Below are positions 1-11,955 of a stretch of DNA of 64,000 nt, piece after piece. The first letter of the stretch is position 1. Every line of letters starts with the position of its first letter. A program made the position numbers and the translations under genes. The notes below the pieces were generated by a model. It saw only the letters and a list, made by a program, of their open reading frames with translations. It was not told where the DNA came from and ran no database searches. The DNA is from Scylla paramamosain (taxonomy: Eukaryota; Arthropoda; Malacostraca; Decapoda; Portunidae): positions 20,682,430 to 20,746,429 of the forward strand of contig NC_087172.1 of NCBI RefSeq assembly GCF_035594125.1, in the 5' to 3' direction.

Positions 1-604
1 ATTCACTATCACGTAACATTTATTCGCTTTGGTAGTAAAGACATTATCGATACTAATCAACATAATGAAGGAATATAAGGAATTTCTTCATCATTTCCTC
101 CTTTACAGAGATTATCGATGTAATATGCAGTCCATTACAAAAAAATAATAAATAATCTGAAAAAAAAAGAGCACCATGTAAGAATAATAGTATAAACTGG
201 TAACTGAACTGGAAAATACAAGCACGAGTTATCACACACACAAACACACACACACATACACACACACTTACCACCAGCACATTAAATGAAACAGTGTGCC
301 ATACATAAAACAAACTGGAATGCGCAAGCGAAACAAAACAAACACAACAACTCCAAGTAAATAACACGAAATAATAATGAATGACAAAAATGACAAGAGG
401 AACAAACGAAAAACACGAATAAGAAAATAAAAAAAATCGGTAACTAGACTGGAAAATACGAGTGCTTGCTATCAACACAATGATAGCTTCCCTTCCGTTC
501 CTTTTGCTCCCCTTCCCTTCAGTTGCATCTTACACTGAACGCCACGCCACATCACGCCACACTTTTCTCACTCAAGAACTACTGAACATCCCTCTTACTT
601 CAAA
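1..604. other. A/T-rich intergenic DNA
   Basis: No coding signal. It holds a short (CA)n tract near 234-267 and A-rich DNA. The last 100 bases, pyrimidine-rich with several CACGCCACA-like words, are probably the 5' UTR or promoter of the gene starting at 605. No clear TATA box. Confidence 0.5.
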
Positions 605-1135
605 ATGCTGAGCCGCGTCCTAAAATCTCAGGCTGCCATGGTGCTCAAGACTGACGGGAGAATCTTACTACCAAGAATAAGAGACAGAGTACCGTTTAAA
701 CCTTCCTCACTACGACCCTTGGATATTTTGGGGCGGAATCCTCGCTACTCAGGACAGGATCTGTCTATACCTCAAGGAAGACGGAGTAAATTTTATGGTT
801 TTGCCGCTGGTGTTGTGTTAGGTGTTCTTGGTTTTGGATCTCATCAGATAATTGACTCCAAGACGCATAGCACAGACAAGAGATGGAGAGAAGTTCTTCG
901 CAGCCTATCAGGTCCCCGCGTGCTGGCCAAGGGGCCTCCAGCTGAGAGTGAAACTTGTAAATGTCCGAATGAAACATCAAAACCTGAATGCCCGGATGAT
1001 ACCACACCGCCGTCACAACCTCCACCTCCATGCCCACCCCCGTCAAGACCCCCAACAAGACCTATATACGGTAAGACGATAGACACATGCAGTAAAATAA
1101 CGTCATGTAACAGAATCACGCTCATCTCCTGCTGA
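605..1135 (+). CDS. unrecognised protein, probable first coding exon, mitochondrial-type N-terminus
   Basis: I do not recognise this protein. An ATG in context CAAAATGCTG opens a frame of 176 codons. A consensus donor, TACG|GTAAGA, sits at 1071, so the coding exon probably ends at 1070 after about 155 residues and the last 20 codons are intronic read-through. Visible features are a basic, Arg-rich N-terminus without acidic residues in its first 15 positions, which suits a mitochondrial presequence. A hydrophobic, Gly/Val-rich stretch at residues 63-79 could be one membrane span. A Cys pair (CKC, residues 118-120) and a Pro-rich tail (about 135-153) follow. Together they suggest a protein anchored in a mitochondrial membrane with a linker behind the anchor, but that is inference. 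Downstream exons were not found; they would have to lie beyond or among the cytochrome c genes. Confidence 0.5.
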   Translation: MLSRVLKSQAAMVLKTDGRILLPRIRDRVPFKPSSLRPLDILGRNPRYSGQDLSIPQGRRSKFYGFAAGVVLGVLGFGSHQIIDSKTHSTDKRWREVLRSLSGPRVLAKGPPAESETCKCPNETSKPECPDDTTPPSQPPPPCPPPSRPPTRPIYGKTIDTCSKITSCNRITLISC

Positions 1136-2140
1136 CAGGCGTGTAACGTTGCTTCTTAGTTTTCACAAGTTAAATTAGTAATAGCTTACGTAAAATTATG
1201 TAAGGTAAAGGTTGAGTTTGTATTCTCAGAACGAATACTATAATTTCTTATTAATTTTTCAATCTCACCAAATATAAACATGTAACCAGACGGCACAGGT
1301 CTCAGCAACGTCCACACGTGTAATATTTAATTCGAGTATAGTGCTGGAGTCAGTGATGTATCGAAGTGTATATAGAAACAGTGTGCGGGTCCACCCCTTC
1401 CCCTCCATATGGTCCGTATTCTGAAACATTTTGCGCTGTACCTCCACTATCTTCAAAACACGGGTTTTTACGGTTCTAGTGACAAATTAACAAGATTTTT
1501 TCATTATTAACAGGAGAAACACTCTTGAGAATCCGGTTTATCATGTGGCCTTTGAAAACAGTCATGGTGTGAGCAAAGCGTTTCTGAATACAGCTCTGTT
1601 TCATATCTGGAAGTTCTGTACACACGAATAGATGCAGAAGTGTCTGACATATGCCACAGTGCTTGTTACGATCCGTGATTAAAACACTTGTCAAGCGAAA
1701 ATTAGAGAGGTTGGGATTCCCATATGAACTACCTGTTAGTTGAGGCTGATAAGTTCTATATGCCCAGTATCTGAAAACACTAGTGTATTAACATTTACAC
1801 TCAAGCGTCTTGCTGCTAGTATAGACAATAGCGTTTAAGAACACAAGTAGACGCATCCTAACAGTGACTAATAAAAAGATGTGAATAGCATGATTAATAT
1901 AAATAATAGTTGTACTTAAAAAATTCCGTTTTCTCTCACTCACATTGATTTTTACCTCAGACGAGTAAAGTTCTCGCGTATAATTGTTGGACGTATTTTT
2001 TTGCTCACAAATTATGTTCAGTATATGTATAAAAGCACATGATTAATAAACCCATCATGTCGACAAAAGTTTACGCAAGATAGGAAAATTTCGCTTAGCT
2101 CCAGGTTTTCATTCCAAGCGAGAACCAATCAGTAAGCATC
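1136..2140. other. non-coding spacer with one MITE copy
   Basis: Either intergenic DNA or the first intron of the gene at 605. It holds an inverted-repeat element at 1415-1594, listed separately. No other coding signal seen. Confidence 0.4.
1415..1594. mobile_element. MITE-like copy, GTATTCTGAAAC family
   Basis: The left end reads GTATTCTGAAACATTTTGC. The right end is its inverted copy with a few mismatches (GCAAAGCGTTTCTGAATAC on the plus strand). Between them are the family's usual internal words: a CACTATCTTCAAAAC-like block, GGTTCTAGTGACAAATTAA, and a GGCCTTTGAAAAC block. The length of about 180 bp and the lack of an ORF fit a non-autonomous element. Relatives occur near 13409, 15913, 18660, 45234, 60300 and 62590 and, as internal fragments, at 7301-7713, 8547-8870 and 9120-9420. 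Confidence 0.6.
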
Positions 2141-2149
2141 TAACAAAGC

Positions 2150-2266
2150 CGGCCAGCCAGTCAGCGCGCGGCTCACACTCGCCACCTCAATCCCATTCCC
2201 TCTCCACCCAAGCTTCCAACGACAGCAGAAGTGCGTGTGAGCAGTGCGTTAACCCTTACGGAAAAA
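2150..2266 (+). other. Cyt-c: cytochrome c gene 1, exon 1 (5' UTR plus first base of the start codon)
   Basis: This GC-richer stretch ends CTTACGGAAAAA at 2266 and is followed by a strong donor, GTGAGTATT. The coding exon begins at 3983 with TGGGCGAC after an AG. Joining the two gives AAAAATGGGCGAC, which recreates the ATG. Only the A of the initiator codon therefore lies in this exon. The upstream boundary is a guess; the promoter region has CCAGTCAG-like initiator words and no clear TATA box. Confidence 0.65.
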
Positions 2267-2744
2267 GTGAGTATTAAACCTTATATTGTATGAAAGCTTG
2301 TGCGTACAGTAGCGTGAGGGACTGGGGTTGCATTGTGGCTGGGTAATTTGGTTCTGGAAGCGACGGTGAGCGAATGAATTGTGAAAATAAGTAAGGTGGT
2401 TAATGAACGGAGGGCGCCTGGTGATGACGAAATCTTTGGATCAGCTGGCCGGCGTCTGGGAGGTCACTGCTGCTGGTGTTCTGAAGCCGTTTAAACACGG
2501 AAATATTTGAAAGCACTGCTATATCTAACAAAATAAAGGTTGCAGTGAGGAATTCAGCAAGTTTTCGCTAATTAGGTCACCGTAGTTGTGGAAAAATCAA
2601 TTCTTATCCGTACCATAGGAATCTTGTATTGAGAGGTCAGGTATTTGGTTTTCACTGATATTTGTGCAGTTTGAGAAGTGGAGGAAGGAATTATTAAATT
2701 CGGTGTCTAAATAACTTGGGTATTCTAGAAGTTTCGAGTGGCTT

Positions 2745-3035
2745 GGGAATGCAGACAGCCGTATGTTCCTTCTTGCATACGTCACGTTAATTTAAACCAC
2801 CTACATTATAGTTTTACCCAATTTACTAAATATTTTAAACGTTTTACTCTCATACTATAAATTGCTTACGGCAGACTATTAGGTAAGTATCGGGGGATGC
2901 AGGCAACCGTATGCTACTTATACATAACGCTAATTTAAACCACCTACATAATATTTTGCCCAGTTTACTCTTACTTATTATACTCAGTCTCGTTATAAAT
3001 TCATCGCTTACGGCAAATGTTGAGCAAGTAATGTA
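2745..3035 (+). repeat. two-copy tandem duplication, about 147 bp unit, in cytochrome c 1 intron
   Basis: The block from 2745 (GGGAATGCAGACAGCCGTATG) recurs from 2892 (GGGGATGCAGGCAACCGTATG). Both continue through TAATTTAAACCACCTACAT, a CCCA.TTTACT block and a TTGCTTACGGCA-type word. The copies are diverged and non-coding. Confidence 0.65.
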
Positions 3036-3982
3036 CTCTAGCCCGCCGCGCTGCTCCAGTGTTGCAACAATCTACTACACGTTGAGAAACGAGACAATAC
3101 TTTTTGTTGGGATGCTGAAGGTCAAGTGAAACTAGGAAAGTTCAACTAGAGCATCAATACATAAGTGCAGAGCATCAATTGGTACTTGTAGGTGTATGAA
3201 TTGACCACGTGTATTACATGACTCGTCTGGGTGGGGAAATGTGTGGTGTGGTGTGGTGTGTGTAGATGCATTACTCAACCGGCTCTGTGATGCAGCTCGT
3301 TTCCTCTCCTCCGAATCTTACCATTACTCATCTTTAGTAGTTCCATGTAATCTCGCGCATTGCTTAGTTATAAAGTGAGGATAATCGGGTCATTTATAGC
3401 AGTTGATGAAAACAGATTTAATTATATAATGGCTCTACGCCTTGAGAAGTGGCAACGTCGCGCGGCCACGGCCATCAGATGGCGAATTTTGTACATGTCA
3501 AGGCCATATAGAACTCAATCAGCGGCACATATTTCTAAGGCGTGTTTGTACTACAGTTTATTTGGTGCTATACTGGTGGTTGGTGATATGGTGATACTGT
3601 GAGCGTGTAGGGGAAGCAGGAGGAGGACATGGGTCTTAGGAATCTTGAAGGAGTAGCAAGGGCACACCATCGAAAGGGAAAGTGTACTTGTTAGGAATTC
3701 TGTCGCGTAGGTTACGGGCACATGTTCGCGTCACGCCGCTGGTGTGACGTCAGGTGCAGGGCTGTCATCGGCTTGGCGGAGAGGACGTGTGTGTCATAGG
3801 GAATGACAAACTTGGGAAAGAGATGTAGGTCATGTGTGCTGACAACTGAAGTCTGAGTTGCTTTTCAGTCTTGTTGTGTTCGCTGCGTGTTATCATTATG
3901 TTGAGGCGTTATGTAAGGTAGATAACGAATGTTACAGAAATGTATTGTGATGTACTTGCTAAAACCAGTCTTTTGTTGACAG

Positions 3983-4296
3983 TGGGCGACGTTGAGAAGG
4001 GCAAGAAGCTATTTGTGCAGAGGTGTGCACAGTGCCACACGGTGGAGGCGGGCGGCAAGCACAAGACTGGACCTAATCTCCACGGTCTTATTGGGCGCCA
4101 GACGGGTCAGGCATCCGGCTACGTGTACACGGATGCCAACAAGTCGAAGGGCATCACGTGGGCCCCTGACACACTCGACGTGTACCTCACCAACCCGAAG
4201 AAGTACATCCCTGGTACCAAGATGGTCTTTGCTGGACTTAAGAAGAAGAAGGAGAGAGAAGACCTGATTGCCTACCTCGTGGACTCCACCAAGTAG
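3983..4296 (+). CDS. Cyt-c: cytochrome c, paralogue 1 (start codon split by an intron)
   Basis: Soluble haem protein of the mitochondrial intermembrane space; it carries electrons from complex III to complex IV and serves as an apoptotic signal. With the A at 2266 this exon encodes 104 residues plus stop, the usual length. The haem-attachment motif CAQCH is at residues 15-19, and the axial Met is in [12 protein letters not shown] (Met81 counting the initiator). Lys-rich patches for partner docking are present. No ATG lies at the expected start in the genomic exon: the acceptor ...TTGTTGACAG is followed directly by TGGGCGAC. Read through without splicing, the frame would instead gain a meaningless N-terminal extension from 3940. 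The protein differs from the second copy 7 kb downstream at about ten positions, for example HGLIG against NGLFG. No frame damage is visible, so both copies look functional. Confidence 0.95.
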
Positions 4297-4552
4297 ACGA
4301 GAAGAAGCGAGGCGGCAAAATTTAGTGCTGTCTGTCCTGTAGGCAAAGAATCTGATTGTCTGTCCTAGATAGTTGTCTGTACATATGTACATATCCCGCC
4401 TTGTGGAGGTGGTCCATCCCTACCCAAACCTTGCCCTTTGGGAAACCTGCAAATTTGTTTTGTAATTTATTTGATCTTCCCCCTACTCATGGACCTGATA
4501 TTTTGGAGATTTTGACAAACTGGAAAACTTTCATTCCACTAATTTTATTTTC

Positions 4553-4558
4553 AATAAA
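4553..4558 (+). terminator. poly(A) signal of cytochrome c 1
   Basis: AATAAA about 257 nt after the stop codon, followed within 25 nt by a GT-rich stretch (TGTACTGTTTGTTTGTTTGC) suited to 3' end processing. Confidence 0.75.
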
Positions 4559-4579
4559 TTAAGTGATGTACTGTTTGTT

Positions 4580-5267
4580 TGTTTGCTTTTTCCCTGATTC
4601 CCGCATAAAATAAGCGAGAGGGTGCTCACTCTTAGGAAAGCCCTGCGTACAAGAATGGCAGCGTCAGCCAATCGGAATAATTATCCTGCTGACATATACG
4701 GTCATATGTGATTGACCAAAGCCTCACAGAAAGCATCTTGCTCAACGTAAGGTTGTGGTGGTAGTCCTCATTCACGTCATCTCTAAACTCAATCTTACGA
4801 AACACACACACACCTGAGGCTGCCGGGCAACAAAAGGAGTGTGGCGGGATCTGCATCCACTGGGTTCAGACCTGAGCAAACGGCGTCATCACGTGCGTGG
4901 GGTGTGAGGAGGCTGGGAAGACCTGTTTATTCAGCTCACGTGACTGCCACGGCCACGCTGCCAAAGACAGTGTTAAGGAGTTGTTACACAAAGAACGTTT
5001 ACTTAGGTAAACATTTGATCAGTGGTATGATGTGCGGTGATTAGCTAAGCCACCTTTGCTCAGCCGAAGTAATGACAAATTTCGTTAAGAAAGTGTATGA
5101 TTTATTTATTTAGCACTGAAGAAAGTGTATGATATATTTAGCACTGTTAGTGAACTGCAAAATTAACATTCAGAGAACAACAGCAACTACCACTACTACC
5201 ACATCAATGATGATGATAGTATAATAGTGGAAGTGAATCATATACCACGGTTGTAAGGATCACGTGC

Positions 5268-5303
<36 letters not shown>

Positions 5304-5723
5304 GGGCAATGACATTACCCTGACGTTTACCGTCACACACACGCGCACACTGAAAAAAAAGAAAATCGAAAACTCGACAACTGACGTAAGGAAATAATTC
5401 GTCGAGGTATTCATAAAAAAAAAAAAAATAATAATAATAATAATGATAAATCTAAAACCAGACAATAACAACAAAAATAAATAAATAAATAAATAAATAA
5501 ATAAAGTGATTAATTGAAAAAAATACGATAATTATCTCACCCTCACTTCAGATTCCTGTTTAGACCACAACACACACACAAAAATAATAATAATAATAAT
5601 AATAATGTTCATGAGTCAGGCGTGTTATAGTGAAACGCTGCTAAGGGAAGACTGGCAAGCGTTATGAAAGGGTAGAGCAGAAAGGTTCCGTAACACAGCC
5701 ACTCGTGCTTATGTATCGGGCTG
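4580..5723. other. intergenic DNA with simple repeats
   Basis: No gene recognised. Simple repeats are (GT)n near 5267-5300, an A tract running into (ATA)n near 5417-5442, (AAAT)n near 5476-5504 and (AAT)n near 5583-5604. Confidence 0.5.
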
Positions 5724-6115
5724 GTTGGGCGGTGAAGGCGAGGGTTTTCTTGTTTTCTTACGTAAATACGAGACTGCCAAGGGATAAAAAAAAAAATCAA
5801 TAAATCAACCTACCTACTAACTATAATCACTAAAATTAATGAATGATTGTTGGGCGGTGAAGAAAACAAGGATTTTTTTTTTTTGTTACATAAATGCGAG
5901 ACTGCTTAAGAGATAAGGAAAATCAGTAAGTAAACTAGACTAGCTCGATACTAACTATAACTAGACTAAAATTGATACATGAATGTTGGGCGGTAGGGAC
6001 GAGTTTTTTTTTCTATTTTTTTTTTTTTTTTTTTCATGAATGCGAGAGTGGTCAAGCGGCAAAGAAAATCAGTAAGTAAACGAGACTAACTTACTAACTC
6101 TAACTACACTAGGCT
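5724..6115 (+). repeat. three-copy tandem repeat, about 125-136 bp units
   Basis: Units begin at 5724, 5849 and 5985 with GTTGGGCGGT. Each contains a T-rich run, AAAT(A/G)CGAGA(C/G), an AAAATCA(A/G)TAA block and ACTAACT words. The poly-T runs differ in length between units. Non-coding. Confidence 0.75.
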
Positions 6116-7300
6116 CGTGACATTAGGTTAGGCATCCACACTTCAGCATGTGTCACTGATAGGGGTGGAAGAGCTCCCGTGCGAGTCTAAGGGACTGACA
6201 CGACCTCCCATATCTAGTGTAGTTCAGCTGGGTGCTTCCTATTTCCTGAACCACAAATCATTGGGTCCTTGCAAATATGTATTTGGTAGGTACGTATTTT
6301 TGGGAACTCGGGTGACAACTGAAAACACCGTAGTTTCGTTTAAGTGGTATATGCAATAAAACAAGGTTGGCATAAGCGTGATCTTCAAGTCATTAATCGG
6401 GATTGGGCAAAAAATAATTGGTTCATGTTTGTTAGATTTAAGGGGAAAAAAAAAAACATAGGAAAGAATTGATTCTCAAACAGAATGGTAGATCAGTGGA
6501 ATAGACTCAGTAATCATGTTAGTGCTGAATCATTAGGAAGCTTTAAAAAGATAAATTCATGGGTGGGAATGATAGTGGAAATAGATATGTATGTTTCATG
6601 TAGGGACTGCCACGTGTATGCATGATGGTTTCTTGCAACTTCCCTTATTTTTCTAATGTTCTTAAGGCTTGCATGTTTCTGCTGGAGCATTCTGCATTGC
6701 ATTGTGGGAATACATACGTACTTCTTGCTTTATAATTCCGGAAGTGATCAGCCTCGTCTGTGAGTCCTTCAGTTTGACCTTACACACATGTAGCTCTTAT
6801 CATCCACGCCTCTCTCGTCCGTCTAATCAACACAACCGCAACACAAGTGTCCGGCAGAATGATACGCTAGTCACATTACTATCCCATCGCGTATTCAAGC
6901 GGTCTATCATTATAAGACAAGGCTAGGTGAAAAGACTGGCAGGGAAACTCAGACTGAAGCAGGACTCCTCTGTTCTCTTAACCCTTTTATTGATATGGTC
7001 ATCATTTGTAAACATTCAGAACTTCGTAAGGAAACATATCTTTGCATGGACAAGCAGAAGTAAATAGGAGGGTAATCTTGTTCTTTCTTGGCTACGCTAT
7101 TTAAAAAACTGTATGGGAAAGATAAGTGCTTAAAAAAGTTGCAGGTGATTACGGAAAAAAAAAAAAATGTCTAGGAGTGAAAAGGTGAAGTCTGCACAAC
7201 AGGGACCGTACTGACAAAAGTCCCGGGAGTCTTGTCTCCACTGCTTTATAACAGAATTATAGTGGTTTTCAAGAGTTTTCATGATTCTAGCGATATTTGA
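6116..7300. other. intergenic DNA, nothing recognised
   Basis: No gene, RNA gene or strong repeat recognised. Only short A runs are present. Confidence 0.35.
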
Positions 7301-7713
7301 CAAGGTTTCTACAGTACTGTATCATCGTTGAGAAAAAAAAAACACCATGAAAATCTAACTGTAACCTTTGAAATAATTCATGGAAGCCTAAAGCATGTAA
7401 AAGAATACAGCAGGTCTTCTAAATTTTCTTCAAGGAAGACATGTGATCGTTTAACAAAGGTTCTGCATCACCACTGAGAAAAAAGACCATGAAAACCCGA
7501 CTAAGCATCTCTGTGACCTTTAAAAACATTTATGAAAACCCGAAGCACTTCAAAATACAGCTCCTGGATTTGTTTCATTTTCTCCTAATATATTTAATCG
7601 TATAACAGGCATCTTGTATCATCATTGAAAAAGAGACACCAAGAAAATCTGACTAATCATCCCTGTGACCTTTGAAAACATTTATGAAAGTCCGAAACAC
7701 TTCAAAATACAGA
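7301..7713 (+). repeat. three-copy tandem array derived from the GTATTCTGAAAC MITE family
   Basis: Units start near 7301, 7456 and 7605 with (T)CTGCATCA(T/C)CA(C/T)TGAGAAAAA-type words. They continue through ACCATGAAAA(T/C)C, TGTGACCTTTGAAA and an AAAATACAG.TCCTG end. The unit is about 150 bp. Confidence 0.6.
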
Positions 7714-7717
7714 TCCT

Positions 7718-7770
7718 GATATTCCGTCTGAAGACGGAATTAGGTTAGGTCCGTCTGAAGACGGAATATC
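7718..7770. repeat. hairpin with arthropod-telomere-like TTAGGTTAGG in the loop
   Basis: GATATTCCGTCTGAAGACGG is followed by AATTAGGTTAGGT and then the inverse (CCGTCTGAAGACGGAATATC). The arms pair over about 20 bp, and each arm is itself nearly palindromic. Confidence 0.7.
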
Positions 7771-7956
7771 GAAATATGAGATATCAAACACTCCACCTTC
7801 AGCTTGAGTGTCCTTATCACCTTTCTCATCATCAGGGCGTGGCACTGATTAGAAAAGAACATTTGAAACTGACTGAGGGGAAACAGCGTCCCTGAAGTGA
7901 ATGTTAAGCAAGACATGCAGCTTTCAGGAACAAGTGACGAACACAGTCCGTACGTG

Positions 7957-8218
7957 CAACAAATTTGGCAAGGAGCAGGTTAATCGCTGAACTTGATCAA
8001 CTGTTAACACAACTGGAAGAAAACGTGAGATAGAAATTTTCTAGCACACCAGTAATGACTTCACATTGAGTCTATCACACACCCAGCAGAGTGGAACAAA
8101 TTTGGCGAGAAGTAAAGACTGAACTTAACCCTTAAACACGACTAACGAAAATGAGTGATGGAAATTATCTAGTACACCAGTAATAACTTCACGTTGCGTC
8201 TATCTTATACCCGACCGA
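7957..8218 (+). repeat. two-copy tandem duplication, about 138 bp unit
   Basis: The units from 7957 and 8095 both begin AACAAATTTGGC. Both contain CTGAACTT.A and the run CTAG(C/T)ACACCAGTAAT(G/A)ACTTC. Non-coding. Confidence 0.65.
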
Positions 8219-8546
8219 TTGTTTCGAAATGATGCCGGGGAGAATGATTGCCTCACTAGGGATATTTTTAGTACCGAGGAGTTGGCAAAGTTGTCCTGTA
8301 TATAGCGAGCGGCCCAAGGGTTCCGGCCCGCCACTAGTCTGCGAGCTTTCCTTGAGACTCTATACCTGTTCTCCTAACTCGTGAGTACCCTTTCGTTATC
8401 ATAGAGCTGCCCGGAGTGTTGCGTGACGGTACATGTAACAGCTGCCCTAGTGTAGTTCATGTCCAGGCCTGTATTCACGTTTTGGATTCACATAAGGGTT
8501 ATTTTTAAATGTCACAGTGATGCGCAGTTGAGCTCACGTAGGGGTT

Positions 8547-8870
8547 TCCTTACTGATGACGTAAAGTCCTTACTAAACTATCACTGGAATCGTAAGCACC
8601 TTTGAAAATACCAAAAAACTTCCACTAGAGCTTGTTAAGAAATGTTAAGACACCGAAACTTTTAAGAATGCGGTCATTAAGTTATGACCGAGATGGTTTG
8701 GTACATTTCTCTCGGCATTTTCCTCACTGATGACGTAGAATCCTTGTTAAACTATCACCGGAATGGTAAACATTTGAAAATATCAATAATTCCCATTAGA
8801 GCTCGAGTAGTTACGACACCGGAAAGTTTGAGGATGCGGTCATTAAAGTCAGGAATGCGAGGCTTGGTAC
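8547..8870 (+). repeat. two-copy tandem duplication, about 174 bp unit
   Basis: ACTGATGACGTA at about 8552 and 8726 begins two diverged copies. Both contain AACTATCAC(T/C)GGAAT, a TTTGAAAATA block, CATTAGAGCT-type words and GATGCGGTCATTA or its close variant. They resemble the interior of the MITE family. Confidence 0.6.
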
Positions 8871-10260
<1,390 letters not shown>

Positions 10261-10261
10261 A

Positions 10262-10271
10262 GGTATATATA
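10262..10271 (+). promoter_or_regulatory. TATA box, candidate promoter of cytochrome c 2
   Basis: GTATATATAG lies 45-60 nt downstream of a GGGGGCGGTG GC box, in a locally GC-rich stretch. It is the only such promoter-like cluster upstream of the coding exon at 11361, so a 5' UTR exon starting near 10290 is inferred. The donor of that exon was not settled. An ATG at 10324 (ACCATGGCGG) opens a 31-codon frame, either an upstream ORF or chance. Confidence 0.45.
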
Positions 10272-10364
10272 GACATGACGGCGGGAGCTAAGGGAGACGG
10301 GGCTCCCTACTTGGCGCCTACACCATGGCGGGGTTACATGACTACTTGCCATTCACCGGCGACT

Positions 10365-10835
10365 TGCTATGCATGATTTTCGCTCCCTTTTTGTTAATGT
10401 GTACAGGAGAGGCTGAATGAAGGTGTGGAGCAGTTGGAACGGGAGAAAAATATGTAAATTCATCGGAAAGCTTTGAAATCTAATGCACGCCTATATAACA
10501 CGGAAAGACAAAACAGTCTGCAGTGCATGCTTTCCACGTCCTTATTGTTAATGTACAAAGGAAAGGTTGGACGAGGAATTACGAAGAGCGAAGTTAGGAG
10601 GAAAGTAATTCTGGAATGCTTCGACATCTAATGCACGTCTCTTCAGCGATAGCATAGCAAGGGAAGGCAAACTGATCTGCTATGCATGATTTTTACTTCC
10701 TTATTGCTAATGTACATGGGAGAGGCCTGACGAAAGTCTGAAGCAGTTAGAACAGGAGGAAAGTATGTATATTTGCAGGAAAGCTTTGACATCTAATGCA
10801 CACTTCTTCAACGAAACCATAGCAAGGGAAGACGA
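10365..10835 (+). repeat. three-copy tandem repeat, about 155-159 bp units
   Basis: Units start at 10365, 10519 and 10678 with TGC(T/A)(A/G)TGCATG. They share (C/T)CTTATTG(T/C)TAATGT, GGAAAGCTTTGA.ATCTAATG-type words and an AGCAAGGGAA(G)-type end. The array sits between the candidate promoter and the coding exon of cytochrome c 2. Confidence 0.75.
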
Positions 10836-11360
10836 ATGTGAAATTGAATATAACGATGCTATGACGTCTAGTGATGCAAAAAAATAACAAGAATTCTCAA
10901 TCTTATTTCTTTCGCTTGCAAACACTGGGCCAGCAACATTGCTTAATTTAAGACCGGGATTCCTTCAATACCGCGCACCTCGGCACTCACCAACCAGCCT
11001 GACAATGCCATATTTAGAATGTTCTAATTTCGTTTTGGGATTAACGGTACTTAGCGCTTTATTATTTCTTCATTTTTGCTTTTGTGTATTTTTTTTTTCC
11101 CTTAAGAAAGAAAAGATTGATAGAGAAGATATATCATATTTACATAAATAACATTTCCCTTCAAACCCAGCAGCTGAGTAAGATTCACCCTTTCACGGCG
11201 CTGCCGCATATGAAACAGCGTCCAGGCGTGAGAGCAGCCTAGCCAGTGTTGGACTATGTGTACTTTATTTCCTGTTACTGGCATCTTACTCCAAAAGCTC
11301 ACCATAATTATTATTATTATTATCATTATTATTATTATTATTATTTTTTTTTTTTAGATA

Positions 11361-11675
11361 ATGGGCGACGTTGAAAAGGGGAAGAAGCTGTTCGTGCAGA
11401 GGTGTGCACAGTGCCACACGGTAGAGGCGGGCGGCAAGCATAAGACCGGACCCAACCTTAACGGCCTCTTTGGCCGCCAGACGGGCCAAGCACCCGGCTA
11501 CGTCTACACAGACGCCAACAAATCCAAGGGCATCACGTGGGGCTCTGACACACTTGACATCTACCTCACCAACCCTAAGAAGTATATCCCTGGCACCAAG
11601 ATGGTCTTTGCTGGACTCAAGAAGAAGAACGAGAGAGCTGATCTCATCGCCTACCTCGAGGAATCCACCAAGTAA
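11361..11675 (+). CDS. Cyt-c: cytochrome c, paralogue 2
   Basis: This second cytochrome c has 104 residues and the same role as the copy at 3983-4296. CAQCH is at residues 15-19 and the Met axial ligand is in [12 protein letters not shown]. The start ATG is complete here. The acceptor is a long (ATT)n plus poly-T tract ending in AG at 11355-11356, and three bases (ATA) separate it from ATGGGCGAC. The intron position is therefore almost the same as in copy 1 but falls just before the start codon instead of inside it. Differences from copy 1 cluster at 34-62 (NGLFG, APGY, WGSDT, DIY) and at the C-terminal helix ([13 protein letters not shown]). Copy 2 keeps residues I regard as commoner in arthropod cytochrome c ([13 protein letters not shown]). 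Confidence 0.95.
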   Translation: MGDVEKGKKLFVQRCAQCHTVEAGGKHKTGPNLNGLFGRQTGQAPGYVYTDANKSKGITWGSDTLDIYLTNPKKYIPGTKMVFAGLKKKNERADLIAYLEESTK

Positions 11676-11924
11676 TGCACTTATACCCGTGTGACCTGAC
11701 GGGCTAAACACCTCCCCTGTGGGAGGCCTTCGGCTTGGCTCGGTGGCGGTGCGTCACGCCGCCCCACTGGGGCCGCGGCAGCAGCAACACCAGCAGTCAG
11801 CGCAAAGGAGGGAATGTGGGCCTCGTCCAGCCATCATCTGTGTATATCTCATCTTAGCTTCATGACTCATCACTGGCCTCCAAGTCATCACCATAAGAAA
11901 GTAGGAAGTTAGAATCATCATATT

Positions 11925-11930
11925 AATAAA
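11925..11930 (+). terminator. poly(A) signal of cytochrome c 2
   Basis: AATAAA about 250 nt after the stop codon, followed by a T-rich stretch at 11941-11956. It faces the POLR1B signal on the other strand. Confidence 0.7.
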
Positions 11931-11949
11931 TAAGGATGCTATTTTCTCT

Positions 11950-11955
11950 TTTATT
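11950..11955 (-). terminator. poly(A) signal of POLR1B
   Basis: On the minus strand AATAAA lies about 167 nt past the POLR1B stop. Its predicted cleavage site falls around the plus-strand signal of cytochrome c 2, so the two convergent transcripts probably touch or overlap by a few tens of bases. Confidence 0.6.

Noticed and set aside
4009..4392. Minus-strand frame of 127 codons over cytochrome c 1
   Set aside because: Antisense shadow of the cytochrome c coding exon; the same shadow appears over copy 2 (11286-11711).
10324..10419. 31-codon frame starting ACCATGGCGG near the cytochrome c 2 promoter
   Set aside because: No donor links it to the coding exon, and it runs into the first unit of the 155-bp tandem repeat. 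Kept only as a possible upstream ORF.
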